Positions 40,432-52,048 of a DNA stretch of 64,000 nt are shown here, in pieces (position 1 is the stretch's first letter; each line of letters opens with the position of its first letter). The position numbers were made by a program, and so were the translations under genes. The notes below the pieces were generated by a model. It saw nothing but the letters and a program-made list of their open reading frames with translations, was not told the DNA's origin and searched no databases. The stretch lies in the NCBI GenBank assembly GCA_911728455.2, contig OU452229.1, positions 7,181,854 through 7,245,853 on the forward strand, written 5' to 3'. The stretch is from Marthasterias glacialis. Lineage: Eukaryota > Echinodermata > Asteroidea > Forcipulatida > Asteriidae.

Positions 40432-42120
40432 GCCACCGGGCTTTGGTTATTAAGTCACGTGACGACCCACTGACAGATGCGTGTTCTTGGTCTGCGTGAT
40501 GTGTAAGGTCTACTATCAATCGATTGACTAATAACCTTGTCTCGAAAAAAAAAGTCTTTTTAAGATGGGTTTTGAACATTTTAGTATTGATCAATAAAAT
40601 ATTGTGCAAAATCGATCAAAAACTTGCCACTGAATTCCGAAACGTTCATTGAATTTGAAAAATGATTTGTTAAAAAAAATAAAGTTAGTTAAAAATATAA
40701 ATAAAAAAATAATAATACAAGTAATAATAATAATACAATTAAAATTAAAAGATTACGTACAACATGAACAGCAGCAGCCTGTAAACTGATATTGGACTCT
40801 GTTATATTGACATGAAATTGAAAGTAACCTCTGAAAGGTTACTTTTAATTCCAACATGAACAATGTCACAAGATTTTTTCAAAGAAAGATGAATTTAACA
40901 CTATTTATTTATTTATTTATTTTTTCACATGTGGGAGGTTGTCCTCTTCAGTTTCTTGGAATCTCTTTATCTCTCCAAATTAGGAAAATCTGAAATTTTA
41001 CGATTCTTCTCAACATAGAACATGCATCCAAACTAAGATTTACGCAATTTGTGTATTATTCAATACTTTTAACTTTCGAAAGAACCTGTTGAGAATAACC
41101 AAAACGATCCAACAATAATAATAATAAATTATAAATTTATATTTTGCCCTCCGTAAAATAACATTTCTTTCTTAATCTTAGCATGTGGGAGGATATGGAC
41201 CAAATTATTAAAACAGCTAAGTACTGTATTTGTAATAACAAGTCAACTAATTAGCCACACAGTTACTATCAGAAACGGGTAAGAACTACCTGCTTCAATT
41301 ACTCTCAGGTGCGATGTGTACATCAGTCATAAACAATTCCAAGGATAGTCTAATCACACTAAAACAATTTGAAAGGAATGTCAAAACAAAGAAAACAATT
41401 TGCAGCAATTAATACTTCGGGCCCATGTAATTAATTTGTAGTATATACGGGCTAGTAACTCATTTCACTCGAATTGTTTACTTGACTTGAATTGACATGT
41501 CTGTCCTCGATCTACCGTTAATTGTTTAAAAACATACAGGAATAAACTTTGAAACCTGCAAAACTGTCCAACTAGTTTGTTCGGTTTATATTGGCTATTT
41601 ACTTTCTGCAGAAAAGCTCTCGTTAAAGATGCTATACAAATCCGATTGGACCCAATTGGACTGGAATGGATCATAGTTGGCCGATTGGAACCGCATTGAA
41701 CTTTTTTCATAGATTGGACAAGTTATAAACTTTCGTTTTAGGTATTGCACGAATAAAAAAAAAAAAATGGTCAAAAACTAATATTGAATTATTGTTATGA
41801 TCCCGACATTATGTTACGTCTATTTGACTTTGTCACATGTTACATGTATTTTGTGCATTGTCCGTGGCTTATGCTAACATTTTTTGTATGTTTTTCCTTT
41901 TGAAACAACATCATCTGTCAAAATTCATTCGGGGAAAAAAATACAAGAACTATTCCGTCGAAATGAACTTCCTTTTTTGGCCGTCTAGGGTAGGGATTTG
42001 TTTGGTTCACACCTCTCTAATTAATGTTGTCAACGATATTCAGTTATTAGGTGTTTGGGCTATTACCCAAACAACTATTGTTTTTGTTCTATTTTTTCTT
42101 TTTTTCAGTTTTCTTCTCTT
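40432..42120. other. Intergenic, no gene recognised
   Basis: Upstream flank of insulin-like gene 2. AT-rich, with ATT/ATA microsatellite patches at 40680-40750 and 40903-40922. No coding or clear repeat structure. Confidence 0.5.
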
Positions 42121-44585
42121 TTCCGAATGAAGCTTGTCCGCAATCTAACACATAGTTTAGAAGCTTGTTATCAACTTGAAACTTCACATGTAGTAAGACT
42201 ATAACTTCGAAATGTATGCGAATTTTGTTACTTCGTGATGACGTCATCAGCTTTAAAGGTACAGTAGTTTAACATTTTAAAATTGCTTGTTTTGAAAACC
42301 CGCCATAATGAAAATGCAAAAAAAAGATAAATAAAAAAAAATGGCAATAATTTCTTCACAATCGTATAGTTAAACAACAGCTTAACATTTTTGTTTGTGT
42401 GCGTGACCTTGCCCAAGGTCAATTTCCGGTCAAAACCGGAAGTTGAAGTTTCTAGGTTTAAAAGACAATTTCTCATAAACCGTAGTTTCGATTGTCACGT
42501 AACTTTGCAGTATTATTACGGTTTACATATGCAATATCGGTGCAAACTTTAAAAGTAGTAACGTGATCCAGTCGGAAATTATGGCGCGAAAACTGTATTT
42601 TGCAACTTATTTTTGACAAATTTTAGCGGTGAAATTATTTTGAAAGCCTCTGTCTTGAAAACGCAAACAGGTATGTCAATAATTGTTTCACCATCAGACA
42701 GTACAGTCACAGTTTAACATCTTTGTTTGTGTAAGTGACCTTATCCGAGGTCATCTTCCGGTCAAAACCGGATGTTGAAGTTCGATACGAATATCTCAAA
42801 AACTACAAGTCAGAATTTCTCGTATTTTGATAGGTCGTACAACGATCGTTACACATGACGAAATTGATTTGTTGAGTGTAAATACTTGGAAAGATGTTGC
42901 CGCTTCATGTGGAGAAACGCGTTTAGGTTTTCTGGGACTTACAATAGACCGATTGCATGACAATGTTGACATGCGGTCACGTGACCTCCTACTGGGTATA
43001 ACGCCATACAGCTGATGGCAAAATACGTGTAAAGAGAGAGATATGTCGTGACACAGAGTGAGTACGAAAACAGTAACTAATTATGGCATTAATTTAAATC
43101 ACATCTCTGTTTTATAATTTAACATAATTCAACTAAAAAGAGGTTTTGTTTAGCCATGCATTCACATATTTCGAGCAAGAAAAGCCTCGATCGAATAAAC
43201 TAAATGCATTAATCATCGTGTACCGTACCGCACTTTCCTATGGAGGACGTCGTGTGTGTTTACATTTTTTACCCAGAAGTGGTCACGTGACGCGGGTCCC
43301 GCAATCGGTCATTTTCTTTGTAACTCAAGGCTAATTCTATGTACTCATGTACAAACGTATACACTCACAGTTGGAATTGCGCGAACTTCCCTCGTAAGTC
43401 TATTACCTGCAACACATGGCTTGTACAAACAACGGCCGTTTTATCACTTAAGCTTCTGATGCCACCTAACAGCGTGGATAGAAAGCAGTCTGAACATTTC
43501 AAATTTCAACACATGACTGGATATACTAGCGGGATGCTTCACTTTGTATTACGTGGTATTATATTGGTCTTACTTGTAGAATGATTGTATGGCTTTTAGC
43601 GGGATTATATTTTGCTACTATAGGTCTTCATTTTTTTGTTGTGTGCGTGACCTCACGTGACCTCCACTTCCGGTTTATACCGAAAAGGCCTTGTAATTTA
43701 AAAGTAACATCTTTTTTGAAGTTGTTTCCATCAATGTTATAACCCATCAAGGGTCTCCTTGTAAAAAAAAGGACTGTTAGAGTCATTAAATTCAAGGGCG
43801 CCCTCTAGCGGCAGAATAAATTACAGGTCAAAATAAACTTTTACTTAATGTCTGTGGTGAAGATTGGTAATCACTTCCAAGTTGGTATAAATAATGACCT
43901 TCATGAAGACAACATAAGTGGAAGTAGTACACTAATGACTTCATCAAATGTCACGTGGTATTACATTAAAGAGGCACTTTTCGAAATCCTTTATCTACAA
44001 AAATACCCCTTTTAATGACTTGAAACTTGGTATGTTGTTAGACAATGGACTTTATTGCAAAAAAGTGTGACGTCATTATGACGCCATCTTTTGACTTTTT
44101 ACAATTTTTTTTGAATTTGTGATCAATTATTTTAAATATTTTGAGATTGAAACCAAATACAGTCACAACTTTTCTTGCACCAGGCTTGAAGGTTACCAGT
44201 TCATAAAGTATGAGGTCACGTCATCATGACGTCATAACCTATCACGTTGCATCATCTAAATAGGGTTTCAAAAGATGTACATTGTAACGAATTTTACCAT
44301 GATCTTTCTGCTATACTATCTATAGATCACTCTTTTGAGTCCCAGTTGGCAAGAGATATAACAAAAGTTATTCATGATCTGGATAGTATTCATGAGGTTT
44401 TAATTTATAGTTGACTGCCAAACGCCATTAAAATGCACTTTTACGATATGGCTTTGCCAGTTCAACATGAATTTTAAATTTGAATTGTAGCATCGTGTTT
44501 TTATCAATGATGTCATCATTAGCACGTTTAAATTCCCAAACACCTAGTGTTTGTTGCAACAAATATTCGAGCTCTAGTTTTGTTT
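42121..44585. repeat. Second copy of the 5'-block repeat family
   Basis: Shares ordered motifs with 780-2330: TTGTCCGC.A, ATCAACTTGAAACTTCACA, GTGATGACGTCATCA and the palindromic CTTCCGGTCAAAACCGGA (42423-42441 and 42754-42772, and a worn copy near 43668). It ends with CAAACACCTAGTGTTTGTTG...CTCTAGTTTTG at 44530-44582, matching 2282-2328. Here the ~127-bp unit is not arrayed. No gene is supported, although short frames occur. Confidence 0.6.
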
Positions 44586-45164
44586 TTGCATTTGTTAACT
44601 CATTTTAGAGTGGTCTAGTCGTTTATGCATACCACCCTACGTCGGCAGTGGCCTAACTAAGGGGTGGGGGCACGTGCCCCCCCCCCCAATGATGTCTGTG
44701 GCCCCTACCCCCACCCTACCCCCTTTTAAAATCTTGACTTTTGAGATTAAACATTGCCAATTAGTAAAATGTTACATTTTGTAAGCTTTTACGTGGTAAT
44801 TTCAATGGTTTTTTGTAAACTACTTTTCTATTTACACGCAGATGGTGTAGGCACTATATTGTTTTTACCTCCATGTTAGATTATCTCATACAAAATCATA
44901 AACGGCGCTGAAAAAGGGCTCGTTTAAGAAAAGTAAACACCTTCAATTGGACAGAAGTGCTTCCCTAGAAAAAATGGTGCACCCCTGTGTGCTCCCCTAA
45001 AATTGTGCCGTAGTTTCGCTGATGTTTGTCAGTTTTGCATTTACAATAAAATCTTAAGAAGTCACCTGCTCCTGAATGCGAAGGTCAAAGGTTTACAATA
45101 TTAAGGAGGTGGCTAAAGACATTTCCCTCAAAGGACTTGGAAAGCGCATCAGTCTTGGTCTAAA
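44586..45164. other. Intergenic with G/C-run element remnant
   Basis: 44640-44720 (GTCGGCAGTGGCCTAACTAA, then a G-run and a C-run) is a degraded end of the GGCGTAGC-type family seen at 19911. The remaining sequence is unremarkable. Confidence 0.45.
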
Positions 45165-45305
45165 CCTTTTAACGACGCTAGGTGGCAGCAGACTTACCAG
45201 GTGGATCCACTGTTCTAGGAAATCGGCATTATGCTCTTAACTACGTAAACAATGACAATGTATACCTGGTAATAAATTTGCTGCCACCTATCGTTCCAAA
45301 TTCGG
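45165..45305. mobile_element. MITE-like element, CAATGGGAGAC family copy 2
   Basis: The subterminal arms ACGCTAGGTGGCAGCAGACT and the inverse GCTGCCACCTATCGTTCC bound an AT-rich centre with GTAAACAATGACAATGTATA. The outermost GGGAGAC ends have diverged. Confidence 0.6.
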
Positions 45306-45733
45306 ACCATATTATTTATTACCCGTTTATTGAGCATGACATGTTGCGATGCTGTGCGACCGGCATACAGTAGTACAATATTAAGCTGTATCAAAGTTGT
45401 TATAAAAATTGTTATAACAAAGCACAATGGTATCACCCCTCAGCAAATAAATAAAACTCCGTCACTCATTGCAGATGGGTTTCTCGCCACATGAGGGTCA
45501 ATTTATTGTACAACTAAAAATACATTATAATGGTTTGCAAGCAAGTAAAAATGTTGACAGTTAATGAGTATAATATGAATAATCATTAAAGAATAGTTAG
45601 TTATTGTCAATGCCTGTGCTTAAATTAACCTAAATATACTACTCCTAGGTTTTGTCACATTTTGAATGGCTGGACGCGTAGTGTAAGTCAGATGGTAGCG
45701 TTGTCTTGCTAATTTAAATAATAGCTTAATCTA

Positions 45734-45880
45734 GTGGGAGACATTTGAGGACATTAGGTGGTAGCGTACTTACCAGTTAAATTCATTGTTTTGAGATTGT
45801 GTACATGCTCAGAACAACGTTAACAATGAAAATTTACCCGGTAAGTCTGCTGCCACTTAGCGTTCCAAAGTCTCCCATTG
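45734..45880. mobile_element. MITE-like element, CAATGGGAGAC family copy 3
   Basis: The best-preserved copy. The left end TGGGAGACATTTGAGGACAT, then TAGGTGGTAGCGTACTTACC, is mirrored by GGTAAGTCTGCTGCCACTTA, then GCGTTCCAAAGTCTCCCATTG. The element is 147 bp with no coding capacity. Confidence 0.75.
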
Positions 45881-48388
45881 TGCTGGCTGGAATACCGGTA
45901 AAATATTACTTTATGAATCTCCCCGCCAGATGCTTACTTAGTCCAACCTTGGTACTGGACAAAAATAATCTTAGTAAACTAAAGTAATATAATTATATAT
46001 ATATTATATTTGTTGCTCAAGATTTTGGCAATCATCACACAATCCGAAAGATACTTCGAAATTAACTTCAACAAAAAATAATCTGATCATGATGAAAGAA
46101 GGATAGTGGGTGCCAAATTGTAAATGGATGCTAAGCAAAATGGAAATGTAAACAATTTGGGGCGAGCCGTGCATCAACAGGAAAACTGTATCGATACTTC
46201 ATACAAGACAAGCACACACTACGGAGACCGCTCAAATCAAGGAGCTTTACTATAGCTGCCGGGTATTAAAAATACGACAGGATTCACTGCCTATCGCTAA
46301 CGATAGAGGGCCTGCTTTAGAACCTGGCTACAACTGCACGAGTACATAGTACAATGTGATTATAAGTATGCTGTCGAGTACCTAGACATCTACCCTACTG
46401 TCAGTAGATGTATTTAAATTAAGTTAATTGGGATATTTACTTCTTGAGATAAGACTCAAGTACAAATGTATGTACATGTACATAACTCTTAATCGTATAC
46501 AATTCAGTTTCAAATATTCACCTCTTGTTTGTAATCCACCATCAAATAAAAGTGTACAGTATTCAGTTAACGTCCCCTTGTAACGTTACAAAAGTGCACC
46601 CTTGAGCTCCATTAATATAATGGAGATCAAAGAGTTTACCCAGTACGAATACAAGACTAACGGAAAGTACCTTTGCATGTTTTTTTCCTCTTTTATTACT
46701 CATGTATTATACTTTTTTGTTTGTTCATGCTGTACTGAGAGCCACGCTCACCTTGACTAAAATCTACAGGAAAGTAAGGATAATAATACATGAGTATAAT
46801 TATTCGCAAGTCTGCCCAAACTCTATCAAATATTATAAAACAGCTTTGTTTTTTTGTAGTTGTAGATGGGAAAAATGGGACATGTACTTTATACACACAT
46901 TGTTCCATGGGAGGACGTGTAGAAACAGAAACCATGCATTTTTTTTAATCGCAAAGATGCACATTATGTTTAAATCCCGGTTCACTTCACTCAAATTGAG
47001 AAAGCGAAGCGAGTTTTCTTGCGTTTCGAAAAAATAGAGCGTACTGAATCGTTGCGTCACTTAAATTAGCTTCGCATTTGCTTTCGCGTAAAGTATGAAC
47101 CAAGCTTAACGCAGTCAAGTCTTATCAGTTGGAAACACTTTTTACAGTTGAATTTACTGCATTATAGGTGGACTAACTATGAATCTAAAAGGTGCAACCA
47201 GGGAGGTGATAGCGAGGGCGCAGTGTTGTAGAAGTCACAGTCCACGCCCGCCAGTGAAATACCATACGATCACACGACGGTATAGGTTTGTGGCTCCCAA
47301 TGATACGACCCCCAGATCGGATCTAGTCTGGTGTCATCGATGAAATCCCACGCCATATCATCGTATCGACCCCAATCTCCTCAACCTCCTCGTAGATCAC
47401 TCACATGATGTCTAGTCCATCCATAAAGTATGTGGGATGACCGTATGGTTTCAAAGAGGGCACGAGAGGCTGTTACCAGTGTAATCCCAAGTGTTGAACT
47501 TGGCTATTTTTCGTACTTTATGTTTAATACGGGATGCTCTGTATTGGTATTTTGGTCTTAAAAGGTTGCATGGATGTGGTGAGGGGTGGGGGAGGGTCAC
47601 AATCAAAATTAGAAAAAAGGCTAGTCTAACTAGTAAGCATTCTACTTAAAGATGACGTGTTTGCATTCAAAAATCCTACAAACGGACTATGCGACCGTCA
47701 GAAATAATTGCCTGTCTTGTCAACAGTCTATGTCCACTACATGAATGCTGTATATACGGTATAATTATTATTTGGCATTTTGTTAAGTAATTTTAACTTT
47801 ACATAATTACTGACGTTAGACGAAGCGGCATTGATTTGATCTCAAACATACACTTTAAAAGCGTTATTCAGCTAGTAAATAAACTACGAATTCAGTGATT
47901 TGTCAGTGTCACTTTCTGCATAGCACCTAAGAGGTATCATGTATTCCTCTCCATCAGTTTGGTCATTATTTACCCTATTATTGCAATGGCAGCAAGCATT
48001 GTTCATTTTATTATACACTTTGGACATCTATGAACATCTAAATCACATATGTGGAGCATTTACAAGTACACTACCTTATTGCGGTTTGTGAAAAATATTC
48101 AACAGAGGTTTGCTCGGGATTGACCCATTTTAGGGTCAGGTTGACCCGGAAACTTGATAAAGATGGGGTTTTGATTCGGATTTTGCGTCAGTGTGACACA
48201 GTTTCGGGTCAGTTTGACACAGACTCCTGGTCATACTGTTCCAGAATAGGTCCGCCTCCTGCGACCCGGAATCCGGATCACTGACCCTGAAGTTGTTAAA
48301 AGTGTGGTATTTAATATAAAATATTTCGCTGTGGGTTTTTTAGTTATAAAATTAATGTCTACTGTTTTTGTTTTGTGTGTGTGGCTAT
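45881..48388. other. Intergenic, no gene recognised
   Basis: AT-rich DNA. A GC-richer patch at 47190-47480 has a short (~37-codon) minus-strand open frame bounded by stops, rich in Trp, Asp and Tyr (GRYDDMAWDFIDD), which I could not link to any gene. Near 48115-48300 the phrase GGGTCAGTTTGAC and variants repeat. Confidence 0.5.
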
Positions 48389-50725
48389 TTAAGAGTTTTT
48401 GTTCAGACGTGCCAAGACGCAGTAAAAGGGTGGCTGTAAGTTCGGCCATTCACTTTTGTCTTCGACCCAGACAAAGTTTTCGACATCAAGGCGATACACT
48501 TTGCTCCGTACTACTCCTGATGCTTCCTCCCCTGTGTCACCACCAAACACGTACAGTTTCCCATTATGGTTGACCGCAGAGTAGTTCACCTTACCCTCCG
48601 GTAGCTCTGGGCCGAATCTCCATTCATTACGGTCGGGGTTGAAGATCTCCACGGACTTCAACATGTTTTCAGGCTGTTTCTCACCAAGAGCAACGCTCCC
48701 TCCAAGCAAGTAGATTTCTCGATTCATGACGGCAATCCCTGAACTCGTACGTGGAAGAATCATGGTATTAAGGGAAGTCCATGAGTCGAAGCGTGGGTTA
48801 TAACATTGGACATTGTCTAAGATAGTGTCGTTGGTCTCTCCTCCCAAAGCATAGAGCTTTCCACCAACAGCAGCAATGCAGTGACACTTGGCGGCTTGAG
48901 GCATAGGTGTGACCTGACGCCAGACGTTAGTATTGGTGTTGTAGCACTCCATGCTATTCAGGATACCGTCCGTACTGGCCCCACCGGTGGCATAGATCAT
49001 ACCATCTAGTACGGCCATGCTGAAATAATTGCGTGGGATATTCATTGCACCACGCGGTAGCCATTTCTTGTCAAAATGATCGTATTGGAACAGACCCCCA
49101 CGCCGTTGGGCGAAGCGTCGGCCGCTAAACTCTTGCGGCGACCGACCGGCCACGAAGAGGTTGTTTTCCCCGGAGACGACACATTCGGCGTACTCTATCA
49201 TGTCGGGTAGTGGTTTAATTCTGTACAGGTCTGTCGTCCACGTTTCTGGTATGGCTTCTGTGTGATGTGTTAGGAAGACGAACATGTCCTTGACAGGCAT
49301 CCCTCTCCTGGTGTTTGTGTTTAACTTACTCAGGTCCAAGTCCTGGCGGCGATCTCTCAGAACGTGGTACTGCAGGGCTGCGTCGATCAAATGTTGCACT
49401 GACTTATTATGGACGATAAGTCGATCTCTCTCTACCACGTCGTGAATGTAGTACGGGCTTATGAGAGCAAATCTCACGTGGCTTATGACATCAAGAAGAT
49501 CACCACGTCTGTTGTCGAGATCGTCCCTGACCCAAGCGATCGCAGCTTCATACAGAGTCTCCTCTTGATCGACATTGAGGTCATCCCGGCTCAAAAGGTC
49601 AATCAGTCGATCTTTGCTGAGCTGTAGGAACTCTTCTTCTTTACAGACTTCAGTGAAGTTATCACTGATCATGTCAATGGAAAGCTCCTGCAGACGAGTA
49701 CAGTCATGGGCAACAGCAAAAAAGTAGATTCCGGTGCAGTTTGACAGAGTCACGTGTCTTTCCAAGAAGTGTGCGCATGCATCTCGAAGGCTATCCATTT
49801 GGAACATGTTTACCGCTAGAAGGAGGCCCTGTACGTTGTCTTCGTTAATCTCAATAGTTGTAGTGTAGATATAGTCCAAAACAAGACGTAATGAAGGCGT
49901 ATCAACCACACCTATGCTGATCCTCTCTTGTCTACTCTCTGCCAGATCTGCCGTAAACATGGCTTGGAAGTAGGGACTCGAAGACGCCAGGACACAGCGA
50001 TGACACGGGAACTCTTCGTCACCCACACAGAGGACAACATCAACCAACTGTTTATTCTTATAAAGCGTCTGCAATCCCGAAAGGAGTGAGGCCGTTTGCT
50101 TTTCATCTGAGAATTTATACTTGTCCGGGAAACTGCCGAGTGAACTTTGCCGTGAGATGGTCTTGGATATGCTTCCCTCACGGGAAGGTTTTTTCTCCAA
50201 CACGGGCTTTGCTGTAAAGGTTGTAGCTACACCAGTAGTGTATGGTGACGAAGATCTTCCCCGAGATTCCGTGCTGTAGGAACCCACCCCCGATGCGGTA
50301 CCGTAAGAAGTATTGGATCGATCCCCGTAGCTCGATGTTGAGCCTGTGTACTGAGAAGCTGTGCTGGATGGATTCATGTAACTGGATCCTGAAGATGGAT
50401 ACTGTGCAGCAGTACTTGATGCGATGGGGTACGTCGATGCTGTTACTGAGGCCCGGGCCGTCAAGGGGGAAGCCGTACCAGAGGACGATTCCGCGGGTGT
50501 GGTGTGAGTCGATGAAGAGGATGTCCCGGTGACGCTAGAGGTAGTGGCAGCTAACCCCTCGGAGCGAGTAAGCGGACGGCGGTCCGATCGAGGACGGTAT
50601 GGTGACATGCTGTAATCCTCACTCAGGTCTCTCAATGAAGAAGCAAGGGCCTCCAGTGTATTTGGGTCCATGCTTCGGGGCCTATTATTATCCATCGAGG
50701 GTGATCGTCTGGTGCGGATAGACAT
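48389..50725 (-). CDS. BTB-BACK-Kelch protein (KLHL family)
   Basis: A single coding exon of 778 codons. Residues 1 to ~205 are Ser/Thr/Pro-rich and probably disordered. A BTB domain spans about 215-325 (VDVVLCVGDEEFPCHRCVLA and a YIYTTTIEI strand). A BACK domain follows to about 435 (CTGIYFFAVAHDCTRLQELS). From about 490 to the end there are five or six Kelch blades with paired glycines and spaced Tyr/Trp (IYATGGAS, LYALGGETND, IYLLGGSVA, LYVFGGDTGE). Family knowledge: KLHL proteins are substrate receptors of Cullin-3 ubiquitin ligases, with the BTB/BACK region binding CUL3 and the propeller binding the substrate. The substrate here is unknown and I do not assign a numbered KLHL orthologue. 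The first ATG is used; a second Met at residue 11 is also possible. A pyrimidine-rich TATTCCCTAG just upstream of the start may be the acceptor of a 5' UTR intron. Confidence 0.95.
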   Translation of the reverse strand: MSIRTRRSPSMDNNRPRSMDPNTLEALASSLRDLSEDYSMSPYRPRSDRRPLTRSEGLAATTSSVTGTSSSSTHTTPAESSSGTASPLTARASVTASTYPIASSTAAQYPSSGSSYMNPSSTASQYTGSTSSYGDRSNTSYGTASGVGSYSTESRGRSSSPYTTGVATTFTAKPVLEKKPSREGSISKTISRQSSLGSFPDKYKFSDEKQTASLLSGLQTLYKNKQLVDVVLCVGDEEFPCHRCVLASSSPYFQAMFTADLAESRQERISIGVVDTPSLRLVLDYIYTTTIEINEDNVQGLLLAVNMFQMDSLRDACAHFLERHVTLSNCTGIYFFAVAHDCTRLQELSIDMISDNFTEVCKEEEFLQLSKDRLIDLLSRDDLNVDQEETLYEAAIAWVRDDLDNRRGDLLDVISHVRFALISPYYIHDVVERDRLIVHNKSVQHLIDAALQYHVLRDRRQDLDLSKLNTNTRRGMPVKDMFVFLTHHTEAIPETWTTDLYRIKPLPDMIEYAECVVSGENNLFVAGRSPQEFSGRRFAQRRGGLFQYDHFDKKWLPRGAMNIPRNYFSMAVLDGMIYATGGASTDGILNSMECYNTNTNVWRQVTPMPQAAKCHCIAAVGGKLYALGGETNDTILDNVQCYNPRFDSWTSLNTMILPRTSSGIAVMNREIYLLGGSVALGEKQPENMLKSVEIFNPDRNEWRFGPELPEGKVNYSAVNHNGKLYVFGGDTGEEASGVVRSKVYRLDVENFVWVEDKSEWPNLQPPFYCVLARLNKNS

Positions 50726-51308
50726 CCAGAAATGGGTTCCTCCAGCTAGGGAATACTACAGTGACGCTTTTCCTTTGGGAAGCTTGCCCAAAGTCAAATG
50801 CAGGGCCCTGCAAATAAACAACATAAAAAGGGCAGTTAAGCAACTTGAAGTTGATTCACTTTTCGAGGAATATATGAAACGTGTTTGGCACTGCATCTCC
50901 CTTTTTTTTCTCCTGGTAGCGCCTTTGTAAATCTCAATGCAAATAATTATTGCCCCAACACTTGCTAACTCGACATTTGAGGGAAGGTTTCAGGTCTTGG
51001 TCAGCTGAAAGCTAACTTCCATAGTTTTCTACCTCTGTTATTGTTTCCACAGAGAACATAAAAAGGTATCAATGGTTTTGGAGGAGTTAGATGTAATCAT
51101 GTAGTTTTCAATATGCGCATCTTACACGTGGTCACGTGGTCACGTGTTGCGGTCACGTTTTAAAGTAACGTGTCGTAGATTTTAAGCATATTTCAGGCAG
51201 TAATGATTCTTTCAATGAATGGTATTGATATAAATTCGAAATTAACTGAGGTTTCAGACTGAAACTAACTATTTTATTGATAATTTCCAGACATGTAGTT
51301 TGTTGTAC

Positions 51309-51518
51309 CCGATCCGACTAGCCACCGTAATTATAAGCGAGGCGGTCACGTATCATGATAACGCTCCCATACCCTTCTAATTAAACCGTTCTAAATCCGC
51401 CTTGCTTATTAGAGTGCGTGCTTTGTCGTGTTAACATGATACTATCATGGGAGGTTTATAAGCGAAGTGTTCATGTTTAGGCGGCTCGCTTATAAGTGAC
51501 GGTGGCTAGTCGAATCGG
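51309..51518. mobile_element. MITE-like element, CCGATNCGACTAGCCACCG ends
   Basis: The left end CCGATCCGACTAGCCACCGT and the right end ACGGTGGCTAGTCGAATCGG are inverted repeats that continue as TTATAAGCGAG...CTCGCTTATAA. The element is 210 bp with no open frame. It lies about 0.6 kb upstream of the Kelch gene start. Confidence 0.8.
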
Positions 51519-51887
51519 TTGTGCTTGCTGTGCTTTGTTTCTGTTTGTGCATGGTACGTTCCTGTTTGATTTTTTTTAATGCTTTTTTATTGTTTGTCTT
51601 ATTTTCATTGTTTACTTAATTGTTATTCCTGCAAGAATGTTTTGTATTTAAACCTTTTTTGGAATGTGTTATATCTGATGTAAAAAAAAATGTAACTCAG
51701 ACAGCAGGCTGCAATGGGCAGTTTTCTGAAAAACCATGAAAATAATAATATTAATACTTGTTTTATCTCTAACCCAACCACCTTTAAGTTTATTTGATGT
51801 CTATGATATGAACTCTATTAAATTATGAGAACGTCGACATTGTTAAGAATCTGGGATGACGTAACGATGACACCATGCAGACGACAA

Positions 51888-52048
51888 CAATGGGAGACTT
51901 TTGAGACGCTGGCGGCAGCAGACACAACAGTCCTTTTTGACAGTTCTGAACGTGCGCGCACATGCTCAGTACCGCTTGTGTAGTTCTGATGAGCGTGCGT
52001 ATTACTGGTAAGAACCGTGAAAAGGGGCCGTTTAAAAGTCTCCCGTTG
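51888..52048. mobile_element. MITE-like element, CAATGGGAGAC family copy 4
   Basis: CAATGGGAGACTTTTGAGAC at the left and AAAAGTCTCCCGTTG at the right are inverted repeats. Internal GGCGGCAGCAGACAC parallels the GGTGGCAGCAGACTT of copy 2. Confidence 0.75.

Noticed and set aside
47219-47470. GC-richer patch with a Trp/Asp-rich short minus-strand frame
   Set aside because: Only ~37 codons between stops, with no splice sites or family match.
49409-50532. Plus-strand frames inside the Kelch gene
   Set aside because: Antisense shadows of the BTB-Kelch coding exon.
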